A stretch of 27,767 bases of DNA from a virus, in the IMG/VR virus record IMGVR_UViG_3300049596_000905, positions 1 through 27,767 of that record. One strand, given 5' to 3'. The notes beneath the pieces are model-generated. The model was given only the letters and a program-made list of their open reading frames with translations. It was not told the origin of the DNA and made no database searches. Position 1 is the stretch's first letter. The number at the start of each line of letters is the position of its first letter. The position numbers were made by a program, and so were the translations under genes. Below are positions 14,992 through 24,623 of this stretch, one piece after another.

Positions 14992-17673
14992 ATGGGTATC
15001 TCAGATAGAAAGAGAAGTATTGATGTTTCCGTAAATATAAATCTTGATTTAAACGAAGAAAACAAACCAAACGGATTTATTGTTCAAAACAATTTTAAGT
15101 CAGGTTTTTTTGCTAGTAGAAAAAAATCCGGTAACGTATTTGCAGGCTCTAAACTTTATGTGGATAATCAAGGAATTTATAACATAAAAAATGTAACCCC
15201 TGACTTAATTAAGGTATTCCCAAAACAAACTCCTGTAAATGGGGGTAATCCTCCATCACAAACCCCAACAAACACTCCAACTCAAACTCCAACTCAAACT
15301 ACAACCCCAACAAATACTCCAACACCAACAAACACACCGACTCTTACACAAACACCGACAATGACGCCGACTACAACAACATTAACTTGTGACTTCACAT
15401 ATGTTGTTAGTTCAATAACAAATACACCAACGCCAACACTGACACAAACACCAACAAACACTCCGACACCAACAAACACTCCGACACCAACAAATATTGG
15501 TTGTGTTGGGGTACCTTATAATTTATACAACATATTTGACGCTCCATTAGTGGGTAATATTTTATTTGGGAATGAAAATTTACAACAACCAACAAATAAT
15601 CCGGATGAAATTGTTAGTGGAGGTATCTTATATTTTAATGTGATTGATTATTATGGGGTTGACAGAACATCGTATTTTTCAAATCTAGTTGGTAATTATT
15701 TTACTTTAAATATATGTCAAAATAATGTTTCAGCAATTTTTAGTGGTAATCCATCAACAATACAATATAATGATTTAGGGTCACCTTTTGGATTTAATTA
15801 TTATTGGAACTTTAGTGAAGTTGGAGATGTCTTAGTTGAAATAGTATCAGCCAACACAATTTTTAATTATAATGAGCCGGTGTATATTGATTATACTTTC
15901 AATATACCTCCAACTCCTACACCTACACCGACAAACACATCAACCCCAACAAATACTCCAACACCGACATTAACACTAACAAATACCGTAACACCAACAA
16001 ATACCGCAACATTAACCGTTACCCCAACTATAACTCCAACAGTAACACCAAGTTTTGGTATTAATTGTAGATGTGTTGAAGTAGTAATTAATCAATTAGA
16101 TATTGATTCAGCAACAGGCAATACAAGTAACCCGTTATTAAATGGTGTTGTAAGATTTGCGAACTCAGTATTTGGGTCAAATTGTAGTGGTGGTTCGATT
16201 TTTGATGAATACAGCACACCAGGAACATACTATCACTGTATGAATACGTCAATAGGTGTGATAAATTTATACTATTATAAAGACAATTTACTATATTCTT
16301 ACCCGTCAATTAATAGTACATATACAATATTAAATAATTCTATGTGTGTTGGTAGTTCAACTTGTATTCCAACACCTACTCCAACAAACACATCAACACC
16401 AACCCCTACACCAACGATAACTGAAACCCCAACTCAAACTCCTACACCAACGATAACCCCATCTCCATTACCACCGGATATTAATTATTTCCAAGATTGT
16501 TGTACCCCTAACATATATAAAGTTGGTAGTTTTGTAACATCAATTACAATAGGGGAATCATATTACATTACAACAGATGGGTTTAGTGGTTGTACAACAG
16601 CAATAAGCGGACCATCATATACAAACCAATATAATATTATAAGTTTTGAAACATTTATTAGTTGCTTTGAGTGTAGTAATTCTTACGCTTGTCCTGATGT
16701 TACCCCAACACCAACCCCAACTATAACTGAAACTCCTACACAAACACCAACCCCAACTATAACTGAAACTCCTACACAAACACCAACTATAACTGAAACT
16801 CCTACACAAACTCCAACAAATACTGCGACACCGACAAATACTGCGACACCGACAAACACGACAACACCAACTAAAACTCCTACTCAAACACCAACAAATA
16901 CACCAACATTAACTAAAACTCCTACAAATACACCAACATTAACTAAAACTCCTACAAATACACCAACATTAACTAAAACTCCTACAAATACACCAACATT
17001 AACACCTACACCAACTCAAATACCATCATCCGTTTCTTATTATGGATTTTTATATTTAGACACCATTAATCAAGTTAGTAATTTCGCACCTCCGGGTTGG
17101 AGAGTACCTGAATATTACACTAGTGGATTAACATCGGGGGATGCTCTTATTTTAAGAAGTTTTGTTTCAGTTAATGGTGGTAAATTAAAAAGTACAAGAA
17201 CTGTTCCAACAGCACAACCTAGATGGTTATCACCTAATTTAGGTGCGACGGATGAATATGGATTTAGTGCGTTACCAAATGGTAGAAGGTTTTCTTCTGG
17301 TGGTATGACACTAACTGGTTATGATTTTAATATGTTACTTGGAGGATATACAAATGCAGGTGATTTAGCCTATGGTTCAATGGTTTTTAGTTATAATTCT
17401 TCAGGTATAACGACAAGTGTAACTAGTACTCCTCAACGTGGTGGATATTCAGTTAGATTTGTTAAAATAGACCCTAATAGTTGGTCACCAGGAGACACAG
17501 TTAGTGACTATGAAGGAAATATTTATAGTACTGTTAAAATAGGTACTCAGGTATGGACTGTTGAGAATTGGAGGTCACTTAAATATTGGGATGGAAGTGA
17601 CATACCATTAGTTCAAAGTAACGCCGCTTGGTCGGTATTAACTTCTCCGGCAGCGTGTTATAATACAATTTAA
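14992..17673 (+). CDS. Giant Pro/Thr-repeat protein with permuted FISUMP domain
   Basis: An 893-residue probable virion surface or fibre-like protein. An N-terminal region of about 80 residues ([20 protein letters not shown]...) may anchor it. Then come blocks of PTxTxTPT repeats separating four small domains. One Cys-containing domain ([13 protein letters not shown]... SCFEC) has a paralogue in the next gene. The C-terminus resembles the Fibrobacter succinogenes major paralogous domain (TIGR02145 type): residues 683-825 carry [30 protein letters not shown] and YSVRFVK, which are normally the second half. Residues 840-893 carry [25 protein letters not shown] and AACYN, normally the first half. 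No secretion signal. The repeats probably form extended stalks. It sits where T4 has genes 18 and 19, but no sheath or tube similarity is seen. Host binding is inferred. Confidence 0.8.
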   Translation: MGISDRKRSIDVSVNINLDLNEENKPNGFIVQNNFKSGFFASRKKSGNVFAGSKLYVDNQGIYNIKNVTPDLIKVFPKQTPVNGGNPPSQTPTNTPTQTPTQTTTPTNTPTPTNTPTLTQTPTMTPTTTTLTCDFTYVVSSITNTPTPTLTQTPTNTPTPTNTPTPTNIGCVGVPYNLYNIFDAPLVGNILFGNENLQQPTNNPDEIVSGGILYFNVIDYYGVDRTSYFSNLVGNYFTLNICQNNVSAIFSGNPSTIQYNDLGSPFGFNYYWNFSEVGDVLVEIVSANTIFNYNEPVYIDYTFNIPPTPTPTPTNTSTPTNTPTPTLTLTNTVTPTNTATLTVTPTITPTVTPSFGINCRCVEVVINQLDIDSATGNTSNPLLNGVVRFANSVFGSNCSGGSIFDEYSTPGTYYHCMNTSIGVINLYYYKDNLLYSYPSINSTYTILNNSMCVGSSTCIPTPTPTNTSTPTPTPTITETPTQTPTPTITPSPLPPDINYFQDCCTPNIYKVGSFVTSITIGESYYITTDGFSGCTTAISGPSYTNQYNIISFETFISCFECSNSYACPDVTPTPTPTITETPTQTPTPTITETPTQTPTITETPTQTPTNTATPTNTATPTNTTTPTKTPTQTPTNTPTLTKTPTNTPTLTKTPTNTPTLTKTPTNTPTLTPTPTQIPSSVSYYGFLYLDTINQVSNFAPPGWRVPEYYTSGLTSGDALILRSFVSVNGGKLKSTRTVPTAQPRWLSPNLGATDEYGFSALPNGRRFSSGGMTLTGYDFNMLLGGYTNAGDLAYGSMVFSYNSSGITTSVTSTPQRGGYSVRFVKIDPNSWSPGDTVSDYEGNIYSTVKIGTQVWTVENWRSLKYWDGSDIPLVQSNAAWSVLTSPAACYNTI
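15253..15495 (+). repeat. Pro/Thr codon repeats, first block
   Basis: Degenerate six- to twelve-base units (ACNCCNACN and AACACNCCNACN) encode PT, NTPT and QTPT. Further blocks in the same gene lie around 15907-16050, 16366-16467 and 16699-17025. Confidence 0.85.
16915..17004 (+). repeat. 30-bp tandem repeats ([10 protein letters not shown])
   Basis: Three copies of a 30-base unit beginning AAAACTCCTACAAATACACC encode [10 protein letters not shown]. The first two are identical and the third diverges at its 3' end. The identity suggests recent expansion. Confidence 0.9.
17038..17670 (+). other. Candidate circularly permuted FISUMP domain
   Basis: Sub-region of the Pro/Thr-repeat protein, residues 683-893. 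The C-terminal half of the family pattern comes first and the N-terminal half last, joined by about 14 residues; the new ends fall in the loop that normally links a CYN-type motif to YGxLY. This could instead be two partial domains. Confidence 0.6.
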
Positions 17674-17687
17674 ATAAATAAAAATAT

Positions 17688-20414
17688 ATGGGAACAATTA
17701 TAGAAATATTAACAACAAATTATGACGGACAATTGGCCGACATTATCTTTTACCCTTGTTCGGGGGGCGTTGTTAATGTTGGTAATGTTATTTTACCATA
17801 TAATTATGAAACTGAAAATTACTATGGTACATACCTAATTTATATATATAATTACGATAAAACTTGTTCGTTAGTAGTTCCTTGTTTATCCCCAACCCCT
17901 ACACAAACACCGACAAATACTATTACCCCTACTAACACAATAACACCTACAATAACAGAAACCCTAACAATGACACCAACACAGACAAATACGGAAACCC
18001 CAACAAACACACCAACACCTACAAATACATCAACACCGGCAAATACGGAAACCCCAACAAACACACCAACACCAACAAATACGGAAACCCCGACAAACAC
18101 ACCAACAAATACTGTTACTCAAACTCAAACTCCTACAAATACTTCTACACCAACAAATACTCAAACTCAAACACCGACACCTACACCGACACCTACATCA
18201 TTACCTCCAACAATTGAATATTTCCAAGATTGTTGTTATCCAACAATTAGATATAAAGTAGGTGGTGTTACAATACCGATTACTGCTGGAGAGATATATT
18301 ATATTACAACTAATGGATTCAATGGATGTGTTACAGCAGTTAGTGGTCCAGCATATGATAACCAATATGAATTGACAACTATTTCGTTATACGCAAGTTG
18401 TCTTTTATGTATTGCGGTTAATCCGTGTATTCCATTAACCCCTACACAAACACCTACAAATACAATGACACCTACAAACACAATCACGTCAACAAACACA
18501 GAAACACCAACACAAACTCCTACAAATACAATGACACCAACTAATACAATGACACCAACTAATACAATGACACCTACTAATACTATAACTCAAACAGAAA
18601 CACCAACACAAACGCCTACAAACACAATGACGCCTACAAACACAATGACACCTACAAATACAATGACTCCGACTCAAACAATTACCCCAACCAATACAAT
18701 TACTCCAACTAATACGCCAACAAATACAATGACTCCTACAAATACATCAACACCAACAAATACTCCTACAAACACAATGACACCTACAAATACATCAACA
18801 CCGGCAAATACGCCAACAAATACAATGACGCCTACAAATACAATGACGCCAACTAGAACATCAACACCGGCAAATACGCCTACAAACACAATGACTCCAA
18901 CAAACACAGTGACACCAACAATGACTAAAACACCGGCAAATACGCCAACAAATACAATGACTCCAACAAACACAGTGACACCAACAATGACTAAAACACC
19001 GGCAAATACGCCAACAAATACAATGACTCCAACAAATACAATGACGCCAACAATGACTAAAACACCGGCAAATACGCCTACAAACACAATGACGCCAACA
19101 AATACAATGACGCCAACAATGACTAAAACACCGGCAAATACGCCTACAAACACAATGACGCCAACAAATACAATGACGCCAACAATGACTAAAACACCGG
19201 CAAATACGCCTACAAACACAATGACGCCAACAAATACAATGACGCCAACAATGACTAACACTCCGAGTAATACTCCGAGTAATACTCCAACAATTACACC
19301 AACAAAAACTGTAACACCGACAATAACATTAACTAACACACCGTCAATCACACCTACGAGAACTGTAACACCAACTGTAACACCAACAATAACTCCTACA
19401 AATACGCCAACTAGAACTGTAACACCAACACCGACTCAAGAAGTTGCAATATTATGTGTGTGTTATACATTATATTACACCGAATCAATATTTCCAGCCC
19501 CTTACATTGGGTTTACAAATTATCAATATGTTAATTGTGCGGGAGTCGTAACAAATCAAGGTGTATCTGAATTTGGATTACCGGTAGATGTTTGTGCTCA
19601 AGAAGATAGTGTTGTAAAAACCGGTGGTGATGGTAGTGGTTTTTGGGAAATAGCTGGATACGATTGTTGTTTACCTCCACCAACACCGACCCCAACACCA
19701 ACAACACCACCAACACCATTTTTATGTGTAACAGACTTTAATTATGGTACAAGTGCTTCTATTGTTTGTAATTTCCCAGCACTTGATTTTAATTGTGCCG
19801 ATAGTTGTGATTTGTGTTCAGCAACAATGTTAAATTCGGGTGACGGAATGGGTAATTGTTATTTATCTCCTGCAACTGCGGGGTGGTATAGTGATGGAAC
19901 AAATCGAAGATATTGGGACGGTACATTTTTTGGACTTTGTTCTTTGTGTAGTGGAGGATGTTTAGTTTCTGATACTATAATAACATTATCCGATGGGTCA
20001 ACTAAACTAATACAAGATGTTCTAGTGAATGATGTACTTAAATCTATTGATGTTTCAGGAATGCCACAACCATCAAATGAATGGTACTCTTGGAGTAGTG
20101 ACACATTGAATTATGTTGATTCAACATCAACAGTAATTAATTTTACAACATACGAATTTGATTCAGTTGTTAATATTAATGAAGGTAGATTAATTGCTAC
20201 TGATTCTCATAACCACGTTGTTAAACAAAATGGTGTTTGGTACATCAGAACAACATCTGAATTAAATGTTGGTGATGTATTATTAGATATGGATAATAGT
20301 GAATTTGAAATTACATCATTAGTTACAATCACAGAACCAACAACGGTTTACGACATTGACGTTAATAATAGTAACTTGTATTTTGCAAATAATGTTTTAA
20401 CTCACAATAAGTAA
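17688..20414 (+). CDS. Giant Pro/Thr-repeat protein with C-terminal Hint domain
   Basis: A 908-residue protein starting 14 bases after the preceding repeat protein. Order: a short N-terminal domain (about 1-65); Pro/Thr/Asn repeats; a Cys-rich module (about residues 180-245) paralogous to one in the upstream protein; a very long Pro/Thr/Met repeat block (about 246-585); two Cys-rich modules (about 586-757); and a Hint (hedgehog/intein) domain, residues 758-908. The Hint domain starts at C758 in GGCLVSDT, has block B TDSHNH, and ends VYDIDV...NNVLTHNK, with a penultimate Asn preceded by His. No homing endonuclease is present. Self-cleavage or ligation of the mature protein is plausible. Likely a virion surface fibre, by analogy with its neighbour; this is inference. 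Confidence 0.8.
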   Translation: MGTIIEILTTNYDGQLADIIFYPCSGGVVNVGNVILPYNYETENYYGTYLIYIYNYDKTCSLVVPCLSPTPTQTPTNTITPTNTITPTITETLTMTPTQTNTETPTNTPTPTNTSTPANTETPTNTPTPTNTETPTNTPTNTVTQTQTPTNTSTPTNTQTQTPTPTPTPTSLPPTIEYFQDCCYPTIRYKVGGVTIPITAGEIYYITTNGFNGCVTAVSGPAYDNQYELTTISLYASCLLCIAVNPCIPLTPTQTPTNTMTPTNTITSTNTETPTQTPTNTMTPTNTMTPTNTMTPTNTITQTETPTQTPTNTMTPTNTMTPTNTMTPTQTITPTNTITPTNTPTNTMTPTNTSTPTNTPTNTMTPTNTSTPANTPTNTMTPTNTMTPTRTSTPANTPTNTMTPTNTVTPTMTKTPANTPTNTMTPTNTVTPTMTKTPANTPTNTMTPTNTMTPTMTKTPANTPTNTMTPTNTMTPTMTKTPANTPTNTMTPTNTMTPTMTKTPANTPTNTMTPTNTMTPTMTNTPSNTPSNTPTITPTKTVTPTITLTNTPSITPTRTVTPTVTPTITPTNTPTRTVTPTPTQEVAILCVCYTLYYTESIFPAPYIGFTNYQYVNCAGVVTNQGVSEFGLPVDVCAQEDSVVKTGGDGSGFWEIAGYDCCLPPPTPTPTPTTPPTPFLCVTDFNYGTSASIVCNFPALDFNCADSCDLCSATMLNSGDGMGNCYLSPATAGWYSDGTNRRYWDGTFFGLCSLCSGGCLVSDTIITLSDGSTKLIQDVLVNDVLKSIDVSGMPQPSNEWYSWSSDTLNYVDSTSTVINFTTYEFDSVVNINEGRLIATDSHNHVVKQNGVWYIRTTSELNVGDVLLDMDNSEFEITSLVTITEPTTVYDIDVNNSNLYFANNVLTHNK
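18431..19437 (+). repeat. Long Pro/Thr repeat tract with 66-bp units
   Basis: About 1 kb of degenerate TPTNT-type codons. Inside it, five tandem 66-base units start at 18927, 18993, 19059, 19125 and 19191, each beginning AAAACACCGGCAAATACGCC and encoding 22 residues ([10 protein letters not shown], then MTPTN-type). The last three copies are identical, pointing to recent duplication by recombination or slippage. Assembly or length errors are possible here. Confidence 0.9.
19959..20411 (+). other. Hint (intein-like) autoprocessing domain
   Basis: Encodes residues 758-908 of the upstream-starting gene. Nucleophile Cys at the first position, T-x-x-H motif in TDSHNH, and C-terminal His-Asn followed by only Lys and the stop. 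At about 150 residues it is the size of a mini-intein or bacterial intein-like domain. Confidence 0.85.
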
Positions 20415-20441
20415 TAAAGGGACATATTAGAACAAAGTAAA

Positions 20442-20453
20442 CTATTTATATAA
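20442..20453 (+). promoter_or_regulatory. Late promoter motif CTATTTATATAA
   Basis: TATTTATA core 25-35 bases before the portal ATG at 20479, in the 64-base gap after the Hint-protein gene. Confidence 0.45.
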
Positions 20454-20478
20454 GTAAAAATATATTTAAATTTAGAAT

Positions 20479-22362
20479 ATGGAAAATAATCAAAATACAG
20501 ATTTAACGGTTTGGCAGAGGCTCTCACAAGCATTCGGGCCAAACTCGTTGTTAAATCAAGACTACCCAACATACAAATTAGATAAAAAAGAGTTATTAAA
20601 AACTACTTCACAGGCGGAATACGAAAGAGAAAAATTACAAGCTCAACAAACGTATTATTTATCCAACCAATGGACTAAAATTGAAAGTAATTTATATACT
20701 CAAGCTGTTTATTATGAACCAACTCGTTTAGCATCGTTTTACGATTATGAAAGTATGGAGTATACTCCTGAGATATCTGCAGCCTTAGACATCTATGGTG
20801 AAGAATCAACAACTGTAGATGAAAATGGACATATGTTACAAATTTATTCTGAATCAAAAAGAATAAAATCTATACTAGCCGATTTATTTAACAACGTATT
20901 AGATGTTAATACAAATTTAACTATGTGGACAAGAAATACTTGTAAATATGGTGACAATTTTGTTTATTTAAAATTGGATTCAGATAAAGGTATTGTTGGA
21001 TGTATGCAATTACCAAACATTGAAATAGAACGTTTGGAAAGAGGTATGGCAGCCAAATCGGCAAATATTGATGAACCGGCAGAAAACAAAGGATTAAGAT
21101 TCAAGTGGAAAGCAAAAGATATGGAGTTCAACTCTTGGGAGATAGCTCACTTTAGATTATTGGGTGATGATAGAAAACTTCCTTATGGAACTTCTATGTT
21201 AGAAAAAGCAAGACGTATTTGGAAACAGTTATTGTTATCTGAAGATGCAATGTTAATTTATAGAACTTCAAGAGCACCTGAAAGACGTGTATTTAAGGTT
21301 TTTGTTGGTAATATGGATGACAAAGATGTTGAACCATATGTACAACGTGTTGCAAACAAATTTAAAAGAGACCAAGTTGTGGATTCTAAAACTGGAAACG
21401 TGGATATGAGATTTAATCAAATGGCTGTTGACCAAGATTATTTTATTCCTGTTCGTGACCCAGCCGCAGCATCCCCAATAGAAACATTACCGGGAGCACA
21501 AAATTTAGCGGAAATCGCCGATATAGAATACATTCAAAAGAAATTATTAACAGCTCTTCGTGTACCAAAAGCCTTTTTAGGGTTTGAAGAAACAACCGGA
21601 GATGGTAAGAATTTATCGTTACAAGATATTCGTTTTGCAAGAACAATTAATAAAATTCAAAAATCTATGATTGCCGAATTAAATAAAATTGCAATCATAC
21701 ATTTATTTTTATTAGGATTTGAGGATGAATTATCTAACTTTACTTTAGCCCTTACTAACCCATCATCACAAGCAGATTTATTAAAAATTGAACTTTGGAA
21801 AGAAAAAATTGCATTATACCAACAAGGTGTAGCAGCAATCGCAGGTATTGCACCGGTATCTGTATCGTGGGCTAAGAAACATATTTTAGGATTCTCAGAT
21901 GAGGAAATTAAACTTGATTTACAACAACAAAGAATTGAAATGGCGGTAGGTGCTGAATTAACAAATACAGCAACAATTATAACACATACAGGTATCTTTG
22001 ATAATATTGATAAATTATACGGTAACCCAACATCCGGAGCAACTGCGGGTGGAGCGACACCGTCATCACCACCACCTCCGGGCGGAGGAGGAGGATTCGG
22101 AGGAGGTGGAGATCTAGGTGGAATGGAAGATTTAGGTGGACCTGAAGAAGGAGCGGCACCTGAATCAGGTGGAGCACCTGAAGCCGCACCGGCACCGGGA
22201 GGTGAAGCTGAAGTAACTCCTGAATCGTTTAACAGAGATAATTTAAAAATATTGGTGGAAAGAAGTACTATGACTGAGGACGAATCTTTTATTGATTTAT
22301 CTAAAGGAAAAAATTCTTTAGGAGATATTGAGGCTCAATTAAGTAAACTTCTAAAAGATTAG
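20479..22362 (+). CDS. Portal protein (T4 gp20-like)
   Basis: A 627-residue dodecameric portal subunit, the DNA channel at the head vertex and docking site for the terminase. The typical gp20 N-terminal part is visible: YEPTRLASFYDYESMEYTPEISAALDIYGEES, then SILADLFNNVLDVNTNLTMWTRNTCKYGDNFVYLKLD. Later come GAQNLAEIADIEYIQKKLLTALRVPKAFLGFE and a helical stem. It is about 100 residues longer than T4 gp20 (524); the extra length is mainly a Gly/Pro/Ala/Glu-rich segment (about 520-585) before an acidic helical end. Position upstream of the protease, scaffold and capsid genes agrees. A late motif precedes it. Confidence 0.92.
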   Translation: MENNQNTDLTVWQRLSQAFGPNSLLNQDYPTYKLDKKELLKTTSQAEYEREKLQAQQTYYLSNQWTKIESNLYTQAVYYEPTRLASFYDYESMEYTPEISAALDIYGEESTTVDENGHMLQIYSESKRIKSILADLFNNVLDVNTNLTMWTRNTCKYGDNFVYLKLDSDKGIVGCMQLPNIEIERLERGMAAKSANIDEPAENKGLRFKWKAKDMEFNSWEIAHFRLLGDDRKLPYGTSMLEKARRIWKQLLLSEDAMLIYRTSRAPERRVFKVFVGNMDDKDVEPYVQRVANKFKRDQVVDSKTGNVDMRFNQMAVDQDYFIPVRDPAAASPIETLPGAQNLAEIADIEYIQKKLLTALRVPKAFLGFEETTGDGKNLSLQDIRFARTINKIQKSMIAELNKIAIIHLFLLGFEDELSNFTLALTNPSSQADLLKIELWKEKIALYQQGVAAIAGIAPVSVSWAKKHILGFSDEEIKLDLQQQRIEMAVGAELTNTATIITHTGIFDNIDKLYGNPTSGATAGGATPSSPPPPGGGGGFGGGGDLGGMEDLGGPEEGAAPESGGAPEAAPAPGGEAEVTPESFNRDNLKILVERSTMTEDESFIDLSKGKNSLGDIEAQLSKLLKD

Positions 22363-22374
22363 ATATTTATAATA
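22363..22374 (+). promoter_or_regulatory. Late promoter motif ATATTTATAATA
   Basis: Same 12-base sequence as at 5037-5048, starting just after the portal stop and ending ten bases before ATG 22385. Confidence 0.5.
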
Positions 22375-22384
22375 AAAATTAGAT

Positions 22385-23104
22385 ATGAAAAATTTCGGTT
22401 TATTAAAAACAAAGATAGAAAATGTGTTGTTAGAGTCATATACTAACGACACGTTCAAAAATGAATTAAAAACATTTAAGAAACTGGTTATAGAAAATAA
22501 AAACATTAGCAAATTGTTTTATTTATACGATGAACTAAGTTCTCCAAAATCATTAAAAGAGTCTTACTGTAATGATTACATCAATGAATGTATTAAAATT
22601 TATGAGAATACCGTAAACAAATTAAAACAATCAGATGTTAATCAATTAAATGCTTGGGTAGGAAATAAAAAAGTAGAAAATAACTATACAGATATTGATA
22701 CATTATTCTCTAGCGATGTTTTAACTATTGAATCAAAAATTAAAAGTAGAAAAATTATTGCGGAATCTCTTAAAAAATTACCAATAACAAAAACCGAAGG
22801 AATTGATTTACCATTGTCTACTATGGTAAGTGTTGCAAATAAAACTATCAAAAGTTATATTGATGGTTTAAATGAATCAGATAGAAAAGAATTAATTAAT
22901 TTATTATCAGAAGATGATTCAACATTGAATGAAAAATACAACACACTTAAAGAAGGTGTGGTTGAAAAATTAACAGAAATGAAAAATGGTAGCAACGATA
23001 CTTCGATGCAAACAAGAATTGATGAAACTATTTCAAAAGTAATTTCTGAAAAATACGATAAACTTACGTATTTCAAACTTAAGAATCTTAGAGAGAATCT
23101 TTAA
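22385..23104 (+). CDS. Unidentified helical protein in the gp67/gp68 position
   Basis: 239 residues, Lys/Glu/Asn-rich and almost entirely helical by composition; family not recognised. T4 has the small prohead core genes 67 and 68 between portal and protease, so a role in prohead assembly is possible by position only. An early LLES segment gives no clear cleavage site. Its stop codon overlaps, tail to tail, the stop codon of the reverse-strand bS21 gene, leaving no room for a terminator between them. Confidence 0.75.
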   Translation: MKNFGLLKTKIENVLLESYTNDTFKNELKTFKKLVIENKNISKLFYLYDELSSPKSLKESYCNDYINECIKIYENTVNKLKQSDVNQLNAWVGNKKVENNYTDIDTLFSSDVLTIESKIKSRKIIAESLKKLPITKTEGIDLPLSTMVSVANKTIKSYIDGLNESDRKELINLLSEDDSTLNEKYNTLKEGVVEKLTEMKNGSNDTSMQTRIDETISKVISEKYDKLTYFKLKNLRENL

Positions 23105-23295
23105 TCATTATCGGAATTGAACTTTTTTTGGACATACTTAGCCTTAGAAAGTTCACTTCTTTTAATAACAGATTTCTTAACAAATTCCTTTCTTTTAAAA
23201 AGTTCCCCACTTTGACGAGTCTTAATAACTTTACTTTTATAAAGTTTTAAAGCCTTCTCAATCGTGACGTTGTTATTTAGTTTTACTATTATCAT
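23101..23295 (-). CDS. rpsU: Ribosomal protein bS21 homologue
   Basis: 64 residues from ATG 23295 (MIIVKLN, as in flavobacterial bS21 starts MIIVPVK or MLIIPIK); ATG 23304 would add MLY. The core IEKALKLYKSKVIKT, then RRxFxKPS-like RKEFVKKSVIKRSEL and AKYVQKK, matches the bS21 pattern in order and spacing. bS21 sits at the mRNA exit of the 30S subunit; in Bacteroidota it helps occlude the 16S 3' tail so that Shine-Dalgarno pairing is suppressed. Phage-encoded bS21 is known in other large phages. Here it lies on the opposite strand within the head cluster, divergent from the gene at 23390. Its leader has AAGAGGA six bases before ATG 23304 (15 before ATG 23295), the only SD-like sequence I found ahead of a gene here. 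No clear promoter seen. Confidence 0.85.
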   Translation of the reverse strand: MIIVKLNNNVTIEKALKLYKSKVIKTRQSGELFKRKEFVKKSVIKRSELSKAKYVQKKFNSDND

Positions 23296-23310
23296 ATATA
23301 ACATATATCT

Positions 23311-23317
23311 TCCTCTT
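23311..23317 (-). promoter_or_regulatory. SD-like sequence ahead of bS21
   Basis: On the minus strand AAGAGGA lies six bases before ATG 23304 and 15 before ATG 23295. The pairing to the 16S tail (GAGG or AGGA) is only four contiguous bases. Spacing favours 23304 as the SD-driven start, while the protein family favours 23295. Confidence 0.45.
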
Positions 23318-23389
23318 ACAAAAAAGTTTTGACATTACCCATAAAAACACCTATTCTTTTTAAAAATAAACGGGAAAATATGAAAATTA

Positions 23390-23860
23390 ATGAAAAAGGG
23401 AAAAACTTCTCTACTACGCGGGTTCAAAACAGCTAAAATTGTGTATGGAACGGTAGATTCAATCAACCTCAAATCTCTCTACTTAAACATACAAACTTGG
23501 GTCGAACCAATTTATGAATGTGATAATTGGACAAGGACTGTCCTTAACCTAAGTAGAAGTATCAAACACTCAATATACGAGTCAATAAACAAACAAATAT
23601 TTAATGAAAAATTTATAGTAGATTTAGACTTAAGGTCCAGCGGACTCAATCTAAATAAAAAATCATTTATGAATCTTGAAATAAATTTTTACTTAATCAG
23701 GGAAGATTTAGATTTTAAAGGAGATGAAATCAAAGAATCTCTCCAAAATATAACACTACAAATTTTTAAAGATAATTTTTTAGATAATGAAAATTTTAAT
23801 TTTTATCTAACCAAAAAGAGTAAATTAATAGAAGAATCGTTACAAACCGAGAATGTTTAA
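23390..23860 (+). CDS. Unidentified 156-residue protein
   Basis: No family recognised. Mixed alpha/beta: a basic start (MKKGKTSLLRGFKTAKIVYG), then a beta-rich region with FIVDLDLRSSGLNLNKKSFMNLEINFYL. It resembles a small structural protein. It lies between bS21 and the prohead protease, where T4 has gene 68, but I see no specific gp68 feature. Start at ATG 23390; another ATG ten bases upstream is in a different, short frame. A strong late motif begins at its stop codon. Confidence 0.7.
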   Translation: MKKGKTSLLRGFKTAKIVYGTVDSINLKSLYLNIQTWVEPIYECDNWTRTVLNLSRSIKHSIYESINKQIFNEKFIVDLDLRSSGLNLNKKSFMNLEINFYLIREDLDFKGDEIKESLQNITLQIFKDNFLDNENFNFYLTKKSKLIEESLQTENV

Positions 23861-23872
23861 TATTTATAAATA
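23860..23872 (+). promoter_or_regulatory. Late promoter motif ATATTTATAAATA
   Basis: Third perfect copy of the 13-base form (others at 1927 and 7653), 11 bases before the protease ATG. Confidence 0.6.
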
Positions 23873-23883
23873 AAACATTCAAA

Positions 23884-24609
23884 ATGAATTTAAGAATATT
23901 ACAACCAAGTGAATCTGGAAAAGGTATATTAGTTGAGTACGATGCGGGGTATATTAACCCAAATGATAATCGTAATGAAACTTTAATTAGAGAATCTAGT
24001 GAAATGTTAGACCACTCTAAACCAATTGAATTTTATGCCGTATTACAAAAATATGACACCCCAAATAGAAATGGTAGATTATACCCTGAACGTATATTAA
24101 AAAGAGAAGCTGAGAATTATAAAAAAATGATTAAAAAGGGCACGTCCCTATCCGAGTTAAATCACCCGGAATCATCTCTAATTGATTTAGATAGAGTTTC
24201 TCATATGATTACTGAAGTATGGTGGGAAGGTAATGTCCTAATGGGCAAGATAAAACTACTTACATCACCGGGATATCACGAAAGTGGGATTTGTTCAACC
24301 AAAGGTGATATAGCAGCTAACTACCTAAGACAAGGTGTAACATTAGGTATCTCATCAAGAGGTGTAGGTTCCCTTAAAAAGATTGGTGAACAAAATGAAG
24401 TTCAAGACGATTTTGAATTAATCTGTTTTGACTTAGTATCTTCACCGTCAACTCCGGGAGCGTATCTATTCTTAAATAAAGAGGATAAACAACTATACGA
24501 CGAGAACTTAGAAGAAGAGAAAAAAATAAGTGTTGAAAGACACGTTGGAGATTCCGGAAATAAATCGCTTGACTTAATGAAAAAATTAAACGATTATTTG
24601 GGATACTAA
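23884..24609 (+). CDS. Prohead maturation protease (T4 gp21-like)
   Basis: A 241-residue serine protease of the phage prohead class. Visible motifs: YDTPNRNGRLYP (57-68), typical of the family; ELNHPESSLIDL with H94; LGISSRGVGS with S157/S158; and ICFDLVSSPSTPGA with D183 as candidate third residue. In T4, gp21 cleaves scaffold, capsid and internal proteins after (I/L)xE. Candidate sites of this type occur here in the capsid protein (INE-A), the scaffold (LSE-Q) and four internal proteins. Length is close to T4 gp21 (212). It has a perfect late-type promoter motif and is followed after 14 bases by a small gene. Confidence 0.93.
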   Translation: MNLRILQPSESGKGILVEYDAGYINPNDNRNETLIRESSEMLDHSKPIEFYAVLQKYDTPNRNGRLYPERILKREAENYKKMIKKGTSLSELNHPESSLIDLDRVSHMITEVWWEGNVLMGKIKLLTSPGYHESGICSTKGDIAANYLRQGVTLGISSRGVGSLKKIGEQNEVQDDFELICFDLVSSPSTPGAYLFLNKEDKQLYDENLEEEKKISVERHVGDSGNKSLDLMKKLNDYLGY

Positions 24610-24623
24610 ATAAATAACAAAAA

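Noticed and set aside
17038-17670. FISUMP-type domain as target of a diversity-generating retroelement
   Set aside because: FISUMP and C-type-lectin-like domains can be such targets, but the window has no reverse transcriptase and I found no template repeat. It cannot be excluded outside the window.
18927-19256. Regular repeats as a possible CRISPR array
   Set aside because: The units are head-to-tail with no unique spacers and stay in frame with the coding sequence, so they are protein repeats.
18674-19351. Long reverse-strand open frame rich in Val and Gly opposite the Pro/Thr repeats
   Set aside because: It is a mirror of the ACN/CCN codon repeats; similar frames occur opposite every repeat block (for example 15294-15479 and 17852-18100), with no plausible start signal or protein character.
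19959-20411. Hint region as a true intein or homing element
   Set aside because: There is no homing endonuclease, only one residue follows the terminal Asn, and the host protein is not a typical conserved insertion target.
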